Shown here one piece after another: positions 8,926-18,246 of a DNA stretch of 64,000 nt (position 1 is the first letter of the stretch; every line of letters starts with the position of its first letter). This stretch comes from Rivularia sp. MS3 (GTDB lineage: Bacteria > Cyanobacteriota > Cyanobacteriia > Cyanobacteriales > Nostocaceae), in NCBI GenBank assembly GCA_019192545.1, contig JAHCMI010000042.1, forward strand, positions 1 through 64,000. The letters run 5' to 3'. The translations under genes were made by a program, and so were the position numbers. Under the pieces are notes generated by a model, which saw nothing but the letters and a program-made list of their open reading frames with translations, ran no database searches and had not been told where the DNA came from.

Positions 8926-8969
8926 ACAGTTTCCCATAAACAAACGTTGTTTGATAAACGGGAAACTGT
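8926..8969 (+). promoter_or_regulatory. Long hairpin in the grpE-dnaK spacer
   Basis: ACAGTTTCCC (8926-8935) pairs perfectly with GGGAAACTGT (8960-8969). Inside, CAAAC (8941-8945) pairs with GTTTG (8949-8953) around a 3-base loop. It ends 63 bases before the dnaK start and is not followed by a T run, so an attenuator, processing site or structured 5' leader is likelier than a terminator. Its function is inferred only. Confidence 0.5.
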
Positions 8970-9032
8970 TCGACTTAATTTGTTGTAAAAAATGCCGCTT
9001 TATAGAATTAATCAGTACAAATACCGATAGTT

Positions 9033-11057
9033 ATGGGAAAAGTTATTGGGATCGACTTGGGCACTACCAACAGTTGTGTCGCAGTTTTGGAAGGTGGACA
9101 ACCCCTTGTAATTGCTAATTCAGAAGGCGGACGTACTACTCCATCCATTGTTGGATTTGGCAAAGGTGGTGAGCGCCTGGTTGGTCCTCTGGCAAAGCGC
9201 CAAGCAGTAACTAATGCAGAAAACACTATATATAGTATTAAGCGATTTATTGGTCGTCGTTGGGATGATACTCAAGAGGAACGCGCTCGCGTACCATATA
9301 GCTGTGACAAAGGTCGAGACGATACTGTTGATGTCCAAATTCGCGGACGTAACTATACTCCTCAAGAAATCTCCGCAATGATTTTACAGAAGTTAAAGCA
9401 AGATGCGGAAAATTTTTTAGGAGAGGATGTAACTCAGGCAGTAATAACGGTTCCAGCGTACTTTACTGATGCTCAAAGACAAGCAACTAAAGACGCTGGA
9501 ACAATTGCTGGATTGGAAGTACTGCGAATTATCAATGAGCCAACCGCAGCGGCTTTAGCATTTGGTTTAGATAAGCAAGACGAAGAACAACTAATTCTTG
9601 TATTTGACTTGGGAGGTGGAACTTTTGATGTTTCTATACTCCAACTTGGAGATGGAGTATTTGAAGTAAAAGCAACTTGTGGTAACAATCACCTCGGAGG
9701 AGACGATTTTGATAACTGTATCGTCCAATGGATGATGGAGGTTTTCTACTACCAAGAAAAAATCGACCTTTCTGAAGACAAGATGGCGCTACAACGCTTG
9801 CGGGAAGCTGCGGAAAAAGCAAAGATTGAACTCTCTACTATGCCGAGTACTTCAATCAACTTACCGTTTATTACCGCCAATGAAACTGGGCCAAAACATT
9901 TGGAAATGGAGCTTAGCCGTTCCAAATTTGAAGAACTTAGTGAGGATTTGATTCAAGCTATTGTTGAACCAATGGTTCAGTCTCTCAAAGATGCTGACTT
10001 GAAGCCAGAGATGATGGACAAGATAATTCTGGTGGGTGGCTCTACTCGTATTCCTGCCGTGCAGAATGCTTTAATGAAGTTTTTTGGTGGCAAAGCCCCC
10101 GATCGTTCCATTAACCCAGATGAAGCTGTAGCTTTAGGTGCTGCAATCCAAGCTGGGGTATTGGGCGGAGAAGTTGATGATTTGCTACTTTTAGATGTCA
10201 CTCCTTTGTCTTTGGGATTGGAAACTTTGGGAGAAGTATTTACCAAAATCATGGAGCGTAATACTACAATTCCTACTAGTAAATCCCAAGTATTTTCCAC
10301 AGCCGTTGATGGGCAAAATTCAGTGGAAATTCACGTTCTTCAGGGTGAAAGAGCTATGGCACGGGATAATAAAAGTTTAGGTAAATTTCTTTTGAATGGA
10401 ATTCCTCCCGCTCCTCGTGGCGTACCGCAAATTGAAGTATCTTTTGAAATTGATGTTAACGGAATTCTAAAAGTTGGCGCTCAGGATAAAGGAACTGGCA
10501 GAGAGCAAAGTATTCGGATTACTAATACAGGTGGTTTGAGTCAGAACGAAGTAGAGAGAATGCGTCAAGAAGCCGAAACCTTTGCTGAAGAAGACAGAAG
10601 ACGGTTAGAATTAATCGAATTAACCAACCAAGCTAATACTCTTTTACACAGTTACGAAAACTCTTTAATAGATAATGCGGATTTAATTGACGAGCAGCTT
10701 AAAGCTTCTATTGATGAAAAATTAGCAATATTGCAAGCAGCAATGGCTAATGAAGGAATATCTGTAGCAGAATTTAAACAAAGCTTGGATGAGTTTCAAC
10801 AAACTGTATTCGCGATTGGTGCAGAAGTATATAGTCGCGTCAATACTGGAAGTTACGAGGAAACGGCTGAAACTTCTAGTAATCCGGATAGCCCCAATAG
10901 TCCCGATAGTCCCGATAGTTCCGATAGTTCCGATAGTTCCGATAGTCCTGCAATTCCAGAAGACAGCGAGGCTTCAAAAGAAGCTTTCGCACCACAATTC
11001 AACTTTGATTTTGAAGAAGATCATACAGTGCAAGCTGATTACGAAGCTATAGACTAA
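9033..11057 (+). CDS. dnaK: DnaK, Hsp70 chaperone
   Basis: This is the main Hsp70 chaperone, 674 residues and longer than the usual ~635. The nucleotide-binding domain has [12 protein letters not shown] near the N-terminus, [25 protein letters not shown] and [12 protein letters not shown]. The substrate-binding domain ([22 protein letters not shown]) and helical lid follow. The extra length is a C-terminal disordered tail with seven DSP/DSS-type tripeptides, encoded by 9-base DNA repeats, and an acidic end ([17 protein letters not shown]). Cyanobacteria carry several DnaK paralogues; linkage to grpE and dnaJ suggests the housekeeping/stress form. A hairpin follows at 11121-11150. Confidence 0.95.
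   Translation: MGKVIGIDLGTTNSCVAVLEGGQPLVIANSEGGRTTPSIVGFGKGGERLVGPLAKRQAVTNAENTIYSIKRFIGRRWDDTQEERARVPYSCDKGRDDTVDVQIRGRNYTPQEISAMILQKLKQDAENFLGEDVTQAVITVPAYFTDAQRQATKDAGTIAGLEVLRIINEPTAAALAFGLDKQDEEQLILVFDLGGGTFDVSILQLGDGVFEVKATCGNNHLGGDDFDNCIVQWMMEVFYYQEKIDLSEDKMALQRLREAAEKAKIELSTMPSTSINLPFITANETGPKHLEMELSRSKFEELSEDLIQAIVEPMVQSLKDADLKPEMMDKIILVGGSTRIPAVQNALMKFFGGKAPDRSINPDEAVALGAAIQAGVLGGEVDDLLLLDVTPLSLGLETLGEVFTKIMERNTTIPTSKSQVFSTAVDGQNSVEIHVLQGERAMARDNKSLGKFLLNGIPPAPRGVPQIEVSFEIDVNGILKVGAQDKGTGREQSIRITNTGGLSQNEVERMRQEAETFAEEDRRRLELIELTNQANTLLHSYENSLIDNADLIDEQLKASIDEKLAILQAAMANEGISVAEFKQSLDEFQQTVFAIGAEVYSRVNTGSYEETAETSSNPDSPNSPDSPDSSDSSDSSDSPAIPEDSEASKEAFAPQFNFDFEEDHTVQADYEAID
10884..10946 (+). 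repeat. Seven 9-base repeats inside dnaK
   Basis: Seven consecutive 9-mers of the CCCGATAGT / TCCGATAGT type encode the Pro/Ser-Asp-Ser tripeptides of the DnaK tail. The unit is a multiple of three, so copy-number change would keep the frame. Confidence 0.9.
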
Positions 11058-11480
11058 TAAACTTGTTATAGTAATTAGCTGTTTTGCTTAACTGTATTGC
11101 AGCGATTAACTTTTATTTTAAAACCTCTTCTGCTTTAGTAGAAGGGGTTTCTAAATTGAGTGCCTGCTCCACTAAGTATTTTTAATGCCGTAAAATATTA
11201 CATGGTGGGTTTTCCGCACTAAGACGGTGCGGCTAGCCCTTCTGGTTAGAGTCTGCTTATTGCACATCTACGTAGCACAATTATAAGAGAGTAGGCGAGC
11301 AGACTTAATAATAAATGTCGTCCTTACTCAGGTCACACCTGTACCTTAATCTAAAAGTGATGATTTTTATCAAGCGTAAAGGGTAAAATCAATAATTAAT
11401 AATAAAACTTAACTTTTTGCCTTCTGCCCGACTTGTAGCTGCATATTTGTTTCCAACATTTTAACTTTTACCTTTGCTTT
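11058..11480. other. Structured 423-bp dnaK-dnaJ spacer
   Basis: No gene is seen. Besides the hairpin at 11121-11150 it holds CCGCAC (11214-11219) / GTGCGG (11227-11232), and a wider pairing AGTCTGCT (11250-11257) / AGCAGACT (11298-11305) enclosing a CTACGTAG palindrome. A dnaJ promoter probably lies in the right part. Confidence 0.5.
11121..11150 (+). terminator. Candidate terminator after dnaK
   Basis: AAACC-T-CTTCT (11121-11131) pairs with AGAAG-G-GGTTT (11140-11150) around an 8-base loop, giving an 11-bp stem with one G-T pair. It sits 64 bases after the dnaK stop. The T tract that follows is poor, so termination may be partial. Confidence 0.5.
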
Positions 11481-12605
11481 ATGGCTCGCGACTATTATGA
11501 AATTCTAGGTGTCTCTCGTGACACTGACAAAGAAGAAATGAAAAGTGCTTACCGCCGCCTAGCCCGGAAGTATCACCCAGACGTGAACAAAGAGCCCGGA
11601 GCTGAGGAGCGGTTTAAGGAAATCAACCGCGCTTATGAAGTGCTTTCGGAACCGGAAACCCGCGCTCGTTACGACCGCTTTGGAGAACAAGGAGTCTCGG
11701 GTGCTGGAGCTGCTGGCTTCCAAGACTTCGGAGATATGGGTGGTTTTGCCGATATATTTGAAAGTATTTTTAGTGGCTTTGCTGGAGGCGCAGGTCAATC
11801 TCAAAGACGACGTAGCGGACCTGTTAGAGGTGATGACCTCCGCTTGGACTTAAAGCTTGATTTTCGGGAAGCAGTATTTGGTGGCGAAAAAGAAATTCGC
11901 ATCTCTCATCTGGAAACTTGCGACGTTTGTAGCGGTTCTGGTGCGAAACCAGGTACCCGTCCTCGCGCTTGTTCTACATGTAGCGGTTCTGGTCAAGTTC
12001 GTCGCGTAACTCGAACCCCTTTTGGTAGCTTTACCCAAGTCTCAACCTGTCCTACCTGTAACGGAACGGGAATGGTCATTGAAGACAAATGCGATGCCTG
12101 TGAAGGTAAAGGCGCAAATCAAGTTACCAAAAAACTTAAAATTACTATTCCAGCCGGTGTTGACAACGGTACCCGCTTGCGTATATCCAATGAAGGTGAT
12201 GCCGGAATGCGAGGTGGTGCCCCCGGAGATTTATACGTTTACTTATTTGTAAATGAAGATGAAGAATTTCAGCGTGATGGTATTAATGTACTGTCCGAAA
12301 TCAAAGTTAGTTATCTTCAAGCAATTTTAGGATGTCGTTTAGAAGTAAATACTGTAGACGGTCCGGTAGAAATGATTATTCCCCCTGGAACTCAGCCCAA
12401 TACGGTTATGAAGTTGGAAAATCGCGGCGTGCCACGTTTGGGAAATCCCGTAAGTAGGGGCGACCATATGATTACAGTATTAATTGATATTCCTACCAAG
12501 GTGACACCAGATGAAAGAGAATTACTGGAAAAACTAGCTAAAATTAAAGGAGAGCGAACTGGTAAAGGCGGTTTAGAAGGATTTTTGGGAAAACTATTTA
12601 ATTAA
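11481..12605 (+). CDS. dnaJ: DnaJ, Hsp40 co-chaperone
   Basis: This type I J-protein of 374 residues stimulates the DnaK ATPase and delivers substrates. The J domain (1-70) has HPD at 32-34. The Gly/Phe-rich region (about 73-105) is followed by four CxxCxGxG zinc motifs ([32 protein letters not shown]) and the C-terminal peptide-binding domains ending [13 protein letters not shown]. Length and architecture are normal. The next gene starts four bases after the stop, so dnaJ, the TusA-like gene and rsgA form an operon. Confidence 0.96.
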   Translation: MARDYYEILGVSRDTDKEEMKSAYRRLARKYHPDVNKEPGAEERFKEINRAYEVLSEPETRARYDRFGEQGVSGAGAAGFQDFGDMGGFADIFESIFSGFAGGAGQSQRRRSGPVRGDDLRLDLKLDFREAVFGGEKEIRISHLETCDVCSGSGAKPGTRPRACSTCSGSGQVRRVTRTPFGSFTQVSTCPTCNGTGMVIEDKCDACEGKGANQVTKKLKITIPAGVDNGTRLRISNEGDAGMRGGAPGDLYVYLFVNEDEEFQRDGINVLSEIKVSYLQAILGCRLEVNTVDGPVEMIIPPGTQPNTVMKLENRGVPRLGNPVSRGDHMITVLIDIPTKVTPDERELLEKLAKIKGERTGKGGLEGFLGKLFN

Positions 12606-12609
12606 AGTA

Positions 12610-12867
12610 ATGAGTGTATCTTCACTTTTATCTCCCGATGCTCAACTTGACTTACGGGGTACTCCTTGTCCAATTAATTTTGTACGGACTAAACTGCGTT
12701 TGCAGCAAATGCAAGCAGGGGAATTACTTGAAGTCTGGTTAGATCCGGGAGAACCAATCGAGCAAGTTCCCGATAGCTTGACAATGGCTGGTTATAAAAT
12801 TGAAAAAATTACTGACTGTTCTGGCTATTTCTCCTTATTAGTACGCTGTCGTGTTATTGACTCATGA
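12610..12867 (+). CDS. TusA/SirA-family sulfur carrier-like protein
   Basis: This small 85-residue protein has the TusA/SirA/YedF fold. LDLRGTPCPINFVRTKLRL near the N-terminus contains the conserved Cys20-Pro21 that carries persulfide sulfur in the family, here CPINFV instead of the common CPEPVM. The remainder (GELLEVWLDPGEPIEQVPDSL, then GYKIEKI) is typical. The exact sulfur acceptor cannot be told from sequence. The gene is packed between dnaJ (4 bp) and rsgA (4-bp ATGA overlap), so all three are translated from one message. Confidence 0.9.
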   Translation: MSVSSLLSPDAQLDLRGTPCPINFVRTKLRLQQMQAGELLEVWLDPGEPIEQVPDSLTMAGYKIEKITDCSGYFSLLVRCRVIDS

Positions 12868-14006
12868 GTGGCGAAGCATTATTAATTAATCCTGGAGATT
12901 TAACAGGTATAGTTCTTGCAGTGCAAGCCAACTATTATAGAGTTCAGCTTGATTTACAAGCAGAGGAAGCACGGAAAGGAAAAAAAGAAAAAAGTTTGTT
13001 GCCTTCCCCCCAATCCTCTGCTACTTCTGCTTTAATTACCCCTAATTCCCCGATTCTTTTATGTACTCGCAGAAGCCGTTTAAAAAAAATTGGTCAACAG
13101 GTAATAGTTGGCGATCGCGTTGTCATAGAGGAACCAGATTGGGCTGGTGGTAGGGGTGCTATCGCCGATGTTTTCCCCCGCCATTCCGAACTGGATCGTC
13201 CGGCGATCGCCAATGTAAATCAAATTTTATTAGTATTCGCGGTTACAGATCCACCCTTAGAGCCTTATCAACTCAGTCGTTTTTTAGTTAAGGGTGAGTC
13301 AACAGGCTTAGATGTGGTTTTATGTTTAAATAAAAGCGATTTAATCGCTTCTCAAGAGCAAGCAGAAATTAAGCAGCGTCTGAATGCTTGGGGCTATCAA
13401 CCGAAGTTTATCAGCGTTTATAAAGATATCAATATAGACGTTGTGAAAAACATTCTTAAAAGTAAAATTACTGTTATTGCCGGAGCTTCCGGAGTCGGAA
13501 AATCCAGTTTAATTAATACTTTGATTCCCAGCGCCAATTTAAGGGTTGCAGAAGTTTCTGGGAAATTAGCTCGCGGAAGACATACTACTCGTCACGTAGA
13601 ACTATTTGAGATTCCTGGGGGAGGTTTACTAGCGGATACCCCAGGTTTTAATCAACCAGACCTTGATTGTACGCCAGAAGAACTAATCAGTTACTTTCCA
13701 GAAGCTATGCAAAGGTTGGAAAATGGTAGCTGTAGGTTTAGTGATTGCCTGCATAGAAATGAACCAGATTGTGTAGTGCGAGGAGATTGGGAACGTTACG
13801 AAGACTATTTAGAATTTCTACAAGAAGCAATTGAACGTCAAACTTGGCTCAAGCAACAAGCCGATCCAGAATCTAATTTGAAGCTAAAAACAAAAGGAAA
13901 AGGGCGACAACAATACGAGCCGAGATTAGAAAGCAAAAAATATCGTCGCGTTTCTCGCAAGAAGCAGCAGCAAAAATTGCAGGAACTATATCAAGAAGAA
14001 GAATAA
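12864..14006 (+). CDS. rsgA: RsgA (YjeQ), small ribosomal subunit GTPase
   Basis: This circularly permuted GTPase acts in late maturation of the 30S subunit. Its 380 residues hold an N-terminal OB fold, then G4 (LNKSD), G1 (GASGVGKSS), G3 (DTPG) and the C-terminal zinc motif CRFSDCLHRNEPDC. Switch I appears as GRHTTRHVEL. The OB fold is interrupted by a Lys-rich and Ser/Pro-rich stretch (about residues 30-60, EARKGKKEKSLLPSP onwards) absent from compact homologues I recall. The C-terminal tail is long and basic. The start overlaps the preceding stop by 4 bases. Confidence 0.95.
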   Translation: MSGEALLINPGDLTGIVLAVQANYYRVQLDLQAEEARKGKKEKSLLPSPQSSATSALITPNSPILLCTRRSRLKKIGQQVIVGDRVVIEEPDWAGGRGAIADVFPRHSELDRPAIANVNQILLVFAVTDPPLEPYQLSRFLVKGESTGLDVVLCLNKSDLIASQEQAEIKQRLNAWGYQPKFISVYKDINIDVVKNILKSKITVIAGASGVGKSSLINTLIPSANLRVAEVSGKLARGRHTTRHVELFEIPGGGLLADTPGFNQPDLDCTPEELISYFPEAMQRLENGSCRFSDCLHRNEPDCVVRGDWERYEDYLEFLQEAIERQTWLKQQADPESNLKLKTKGKGRQQYEPRLESKKYRRVSRKKQQQKLQELYQEEE

Positions 14007-14342
14007 ATAATTGGGGATTGGTAATTGGTAATTGGTAATTGGTAATTGGAAAAAAATAAATTCCTTACTTGCTACTTACTACTTACTACTCTTAATTCCC
14101 TAAGCTATCCCTATGCCCATACTTAATAAAATTAGCAACGATAGCTAACTCATCCCCATAAAGTCTTAAAATATTGTTAACTTCTGACTAAATGGGAATG
14201 TTCCTTCGGCAAGTTAAAACGCTTTTAAGCTTTATTTATCTAGCCCCACAATTAAGTTGTGGAATAGATTTGTGCTTGATTTGCGAAGGAATACTTCTGC
14301 TTAATCACAACAATATATAGATATCAGCTCGGAATTAATACT
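14007..14342. other. 336-bp spacer with heptad array
   Basis: A GGTAATT heptad array at about 14017-14050 starts ten bases after the rsgA stop and is followed by a CTTACTA-type run (about 14065-14090). No frame or terminator is evident. The branching enzyme promoter should lie in the right half. Confidence 0.6.
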
Positions 14343-15932
14343 ATGGCTATTGGCTACGTCGCGCTTGTACTTCACGCACATCTGCCCTTCGTTCGTCACC
14401 CAGAAAGTGACTATGTGCTGGAGGAAGAATGGCTTTATGAAGCTATTACAGAAACTTACATACCTTTATTACGAGTCTTTGAAGGACTCAAAAGGGACGG
14501 TGTTGATTTTAAAATCACCATGAGTATGACACCCCCTTTGGTTTCGATGTTGCGCGACCCGTTATTGCAAGAACGTTATGACGAACACCTCGCAAAACTA
14601 CAGGAGCTTGTAGAACTAGAAAGCGAACATAATGCTGAAAATGGTCATCTCAAATATTTAGCCGAGCATTATATAAAGGAATTTGATGCTACTAGGGAAA
14701 TTTGGGAACGATATAAAGGCGATTTGGTAACTGCCTTCAAGCAATTCCAAGACTCCAATAATATTGATATCATCACCTGTGGTGCAACTCACGGTTATTT
14801 GCCGCTAATGAAAATGTATCCCCAAGCGGTTTGGGCACAACTTCAAGTAGCCGTAGAGCATTACGAAGAAAACTTTGGTCGTCCACCCAAAGGAATTTGG
14901 TTGCCAGAATGCGCTTATTATGAAGGTTTAGAGCGCATGGTAGCTGATGCTGGGCTGCGTTATTTTCTTACCGACGGACATGGTATTTTGTATGCTCGTC
15001 CTCGTCCTCGATTTGGTACTTATGCACCAATTTTTACCGAAAGCGGTGTTGCAGCTTTTGGCAGAGACCATGAATCTTCTCAACAAGTGTGGTCTTCTGA
15101 AGTGGGTTATCCTGGTGCTGCTGAATATCGGGAATTTTATAAGGATTTGGGCTGGGAAGCTGAATATGAGTATATTAAGCCTTATATTATGCCCAACGGT
15201 CAGCGGAAAAATACGGGCATCAAATATCATAAAATTACCGGTCGCGGTTTAGGACTTGGAGATAAGCAACTTTATGACCCCTATTGGGCAAGAGAAAAAA
15301 CCGCAGAACATGCTTCTAATTTTATGTTCAACCGCGAGCGTCAGGTCGAGCATCTGCATAATATGATGCATCGTCCCCCAATTGTAGTTTCCCCATACGA
15401 TGCCGAATTATTTGGACATTGGTGGTATGAAGGTCCTTGGTTTATTGATTATCTATATCGTAAATCCTGGTTTGACCAAGGAACCTATGATATGACTCAC
15501 TTATCTGACTACTTGAGGGCAAATTCGGTTCAACAAGTTTGTCGCCCTTCTCAGTCAAGCTGGGGATACAAGGGCTTTCACGAGTATTGGCTAAATGAAA
15601 CTAATACTTGGATTTATCCCCATTTACATAAAGCTGCCGAACGGATGATTGAATTGGCAAGTCGAGAAGCAGAGGATGAGTTAGAGTGGAAGGCTCTTAA
15701 TCAAGCAGCACGAGAATTACTTCTAGCACAATCTTCTGACTGGGCTTTTATTATGCGAACTGGAACAATGGTTCCTTATGCTGTAAGAAGAACCCGTTCT
15801 CATTTAATGCGATTTAATAAGCTTTACGAAGATATTAATATTGGAAAAATTGATAGCGGATGGTTGGAGAAAGTTGAATATATGGACAATATTTTTCCTA
15901 GCATTAACTATCGAGCATACCGCACTTTGTAA
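14343..15932 (+). CDS. GH57 family 1,4-alpha-glucan branching enzyme
   Basis: This is a glycoside hydrolase family 57 protein of 529 residues, most like the GH57 glycogen branching enzymes. Family motifs run in order: HAHLPFVRHPE (11-21), GATHGYLPL, WLPECAYYEG with the probable nucleophile Glu189, PYDAELFGHWWYEGP with the probable acid/base Asp353, then a DUF1957-type C-terminal domain rich in Trp (SSWGYKGFHEYWLNETNTWIY). Both catalytic residues are present. It would form alpha-1,6 branches in glycogen in the cytoplasm. The gene stands alone on the plus strand with its own terminator at 15956-15977. Other GH57 activities (amylase, 4-alpha-glucanotransferase) are less likely. Confidence 0.88.
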   Translation: MAIGYVALVLHAHLPFVRHPESDYVLEEEWLYEAITETYIPLLRVFEGLKRDGVDFKITMSMTPPLVSMLRDPLLQERYDEHLAKLQELVELESEHNAENGHLKYLAEHYIKEFDATREIWERYKGDLVTAFKQFQDSNNIDIITCGATHGYLPLMKMYPQAVWAQLQVAVEHYEENFGRPPKGIWLPECAYYEGLERMVADAGLRYFLTDGHGILYARPRPRFGTYAPIFTESGVAAFGRDHESSQQVWSSEVGYPGAAEYREFYKDLGWEAEYEYIKPYIMPNGQRKNTGIKYHKITGRGLGLGDKQLYDPYWAREKTAEHASNFMFNRERQVEHLHNMMHRPPIVVSPYDAELFGHWWYEGPWFIDYLYRKSWFDQGTYDMTHLSDYLRANSVQQVCRPSQSSWGYKGFHEYWLNETNTWIYPHLHKAAERMIELASREAEDELEWKALNQAARELLLAQSSDWAFIMRTGTMVPYAVRRTRSHLMRFNKLYEDINIGKIDSGWLEKVEYMDNIFPSINYRAYRTL

Positions 15933-15955
15933 TTTAAAAGCGTAATTATCTAGAG

Positions 15956-15977
15956 GGTGGGCTATGTCCACCTTTTT
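15956..15977 (+). terminator. Terminator of the GH57 gene
   Basis: GGTGG (15956-15960), loop GCTATGT and CCACC (15968-15972) are followed by TTTTT (15973-15977). The hairpin starts 24 bases after the stop codon. Confidence 0.7.
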
Positions 15978-16045
15978 CATATAAATATTTCATATAAATG
16001 GGCAAGTAACGATATTTTAATCAACGCCATAACTGCATAAGATTA

Positions 16046-16072
16046 ACCCCCAGCATGGCTATACTGAGGGTT
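16046..16072. terminator. Hairpin between convergent genes
   Basis: AACCC-C-CAG (left arm) pairs with CTG-A-GGGTT (right arm) with one mismatch, between the GH57 gene and the oppositely oriented small membrane protein gene. T runs are weak on both sides, so the terminator role is uncertain. Confidence 0.35.
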
Positions 16073-16114
16073 TCGTTATGAAAATTTATGCCGTTATTAA
16101 AGCATTTCATTCTC

Positions 16115-16348
16115 TTATTCTTTACCCAATTGCTTACCAGCGTAGGCATCAATCGCGTAAGCAGGTACGCGATCGATATAATCGGTTTCTTTACCAGTCA
16201 ATGATTTAGCTAAGAAATCAAAAGATTCAGAACTCCAGTTGCGCTCGTGAATCGGCTTTCTTTGCTCTCCTCGAAAATATGCTTGGCTACCTATTAGTGC
16301 AGCAGCTACCCAACCAACCACGAACAGTGAAATTAATATAGTCATCAT
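16115..16348 (-). CDS. Small single-span membrane protein, cyanobacterial
   Basis: This 77-residue protein has one N-terminal membrane segment (about residues 2-22, ILISLFVVGWVAAALIGSQA). A polar C-terminal part follows (FRGEQRKPIHERNWSSESF, then LTGKETDYIDRVPAYAIDAYAGKQL). It looks like a conserved cyanobacterial small thylakoid-type protein. From memory it could belong to the Psb35 (Ssl2148-like) photosystem II assembly family, but I cannot confirm this. The gene is monocistronic and has no functional partner beside it. Confidence 0.72.
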   Translation of the reverse strand: MMTILISLFVVGWVAAALIGSQAYFRGEQRKPIHERNWSSESFDFLAKSLTGKETDYIDRVPAYAIDAYAGKQLGKE

Positions 16349-16571
16349 ATAACTTATGTCCTTAAACTAAAGTTTTGTGTCTTTATGTAAATAAAATTAA
16401 CAAAAAATTACAAAGTAGTTAAAGGTGTGTTAACCGATTGATTAGATAGGGTATTCCACCTTGTATTATTGTCATTCAACTGCATTGCAAGAAACATGAT
16501 GATGGTTTTTCGGTTAATATTCCACTTATTGCAGATACACATCTGTATTTATAGATAAGCAGTAAACAAAA

Positions 16572-16698
16572 ATATAGCGGTTTTAATGCTTGATGGAATA
16601 CACGAAAACACTCCCCTTCCCCTCTCCTGGCGAAAGGGGTGCGCGTCAGCGCGGAGTGAGGTTTCAAGTGTATTGGACTCAACTGAAATTCGCTATAT
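16572..16698. mobile_element. MITE-like element, copy 1
   Basis: The 127-bp element is bounded by ATATAGCG (16572-16579) and CGCTATAT (16691-16698). The inverted similarity continues for about 30 bases on each side (left GGAATACAC, right GTGTATTGG). The centre is a GC-rich palindromic stretch. A second copy with the same ends is at 44260-44387. There is no coding capacity, so movement would need a transposase in trans. Confidence 0.7.
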
Positions 16699-16720
16699 TC
16701 GCCGTCATTATGTTGAAGGG

Positions 16721-16752
16721 TAGTATTAAGAAAAGCTGCGAACCATCGCAGC
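16721..16752 (-). terminator. Terminator of the mys cluster
   Basis: GCTGCGA (16735-16741), loop ACCA and TCGCAGC (16746-16752) form a perfect 7-bp stem. Read on the minus strand it is followed by TTTTCTTAAT, so it should end mysABC transcripts about 85 bases after the mysC stop. A GC-rich dispersed repeat (CCTCCGGGAGACGCTGCGC, 16771-16789) lies in between. Confidence 0.65.
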
Positions 16753-16836
16753 CCTTGCGGTTGCTATCTTCCTCCGGGAGACGCTGCGCTAACGTTCTAC
16801 TTGCAATGTAATTAATTTGTTTAACTGCCTAAAAAA

Positions 16837-18246
16837 TCAATCTCCACCCAACTCTACAAGCTTACCGATGTTGAAATCTATTCTTGTCCAACCTTTTAAC
16901 TTGGATAAGTTTTTTAGCAGTAGCAAAGGAATTTGCCAATGATGCACCATTAAAAATGGTAGAGAATCGTTAAATGTGTAAATCGCATCTGTACCTCGGA
17001 ACATATTTTTAACCCAATTTCCTAATTGAGATAAAGAACGAATTTCATTTAGTCGCCAAAATTCATGATAAGTCCAATAAGTAGGTTTGCTATTTGGCAA
17101 TGCTTGTAAAGGTTCTTCTATGGCTTCTTGACTCAAGTAAGCATCGGCTGCTTGTTGCAATTGGTCGTGAAATATAGTTATGGCAGAATGAGTACGAGGA
17201 TTACATTCAATCGCATAAACATTACCATCTTCAGCTTCTATGAAATCAAAAGAAAGCTGTCCTGTAACTCCTAATTCTTTTACAAAATGAGTTACCCATT
17301 CACGAATTTTTGCATGTTCTACGTTTTCGTAGTTAACTTGAAAAGCCGATGATTCGCAACAACAATGCAGCCTTACGACACCATCGCGAATAGTACTATG
17401 AGTACAATATTCTTTACCAGGAATAAATTCCTGCATTATCCAAGGTTTTTGCGGGCTAATTGGTAAACTTCTGACAAAAGCTTCTGTTTCTTCGGAAGTA
17501 TCGCAAGGAAGCTTAGTTAAATCTAAACGTCTGACTGAGTCGTAAGGAATACTTTTAAGAATATATTTACGAGTTTCTTCAGAAAAATCAAAATTTAAAA
17601 CTTGTTCGGGACTAGTTATTTTAAAGGATTTAGGAACCGATAAACCAAAACTTCGCGCTTTCTCGCTGAAAGCAAATTTATCATCAAGCATTTCGCACTT
17701 AGCAGCATCTATGTGAAATACTTCGCAATGTTCTGATAGTGTTTGTTTTGCTAAAGCATCGTAGTAGCTAGCTATCGGGCTTGTTACCGGAATGTATATA
17801 TCAATGTTTTCTTTATTTACAATATCTATTAAAGCTTGAGTGTAAATTTGTGAATCTTTTTGCGGTACGGGAGTTGTATAAAATTTATCTACTGCTTGAG
17901 AGAAACGATGACCCGACAACCAATATTTATGAGTTTCTGTTAATACTACCCGATGCCCTGCGGCATGAAAAAATCGAGCAAGCTGTAGTGCTTTGGTCAT
18001 TTTCCCACCGCTGATAAGGATATTTTTTCGTTCGGCGGCAGTTACTGTTGTCTGTCTTTTTTGAAACGGAGAAACAAGTATGTTTAACAGTAAAGATATT
18101 AAAACAATAGTGGCATTAATTGGTAAAGCCAGCAAAAGTAAAGTTAAAGTTGCGAGGTTTTGAAATAAGGCGATAAAACGCATACCTATGGAAATAGAAG
18201 GCGTTGCACTTTGAGATGAGGAGACAGAAATAGATGATTGTGCCAT
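16837..18246 (-). CDS. mysC: MysC-type ATP-grasp ligase (mycosporine-glycine synthase)
   Basis: This 469-residue ATP-grasp protein should join glycine to 4-deoxygadusol to give mycosporine-glycine, a UV sunscreen. An N-terminal hydrophobic segment (about 25-55) precedes the PreATP-grasp part (NILISGGKMTKALQLARFFH). The ATP-grasp region shows KSIPYDSVRR, WIMQEFIPGKEYCTHS and the metal-binding end LSFDFIEAEDGNVYAIECNPRTHSA. Assignment rests on position directly after the cyclase and O-methyltransferase genes, the known mys order. A 309-bp structured spacer separates it from mysB. No mysD or mysE ligase follows, so the end product may be mycosporine-glycine unless that gene lies elsewhere. Confidence 0.9.
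   Translation of the reverse strand: MAQSSISVSSSQSATPSISIGMRFIALFQNLATLTLLLLALPINATIVLISLLLNILVSPFQKRQTTVTAAERKNILISGGKMTKALQLARFFHAAGHRVVLTETHKYWLSGHRFSQAVDKFYTTPVPQKDSQIYTQALIDIVNKENIDIYIPVTSPIASYYDALAKQTLSEHCEVFHIDAAKCEMLDDKFAFSEKARSFGLSVPKSFKITSPEQVLNFDFSEETRKYILKSIPYDSVRRLDLTKLPCDTSEETEAFVRSLPISPQKPWIMQEFIPGKEYCTHSTIRDGVVRLHCCCESSAFQVNYENVEHAKIREWVTHFVKELGVTGQLSFDFIEAEDGNVYAIECNPRTHSAITIFHDQLQQAADAYLSQEAIEEPLQALPNSKPTYWTYHEFWRLNEIRSLSQLGNWVKNMFRGTDAIYTFNDSLPFLMVHHWQIPLLLLKNLSKLKGWTRIDFNIGKLVELGGD

Noticed and set aside
10789-11052. Alternative plus-strand frame with [10 protein letters not shown] repeats
   Set aside because: A shifted reading of the DnaK tail microsatellite; the DnaK frame is certain.
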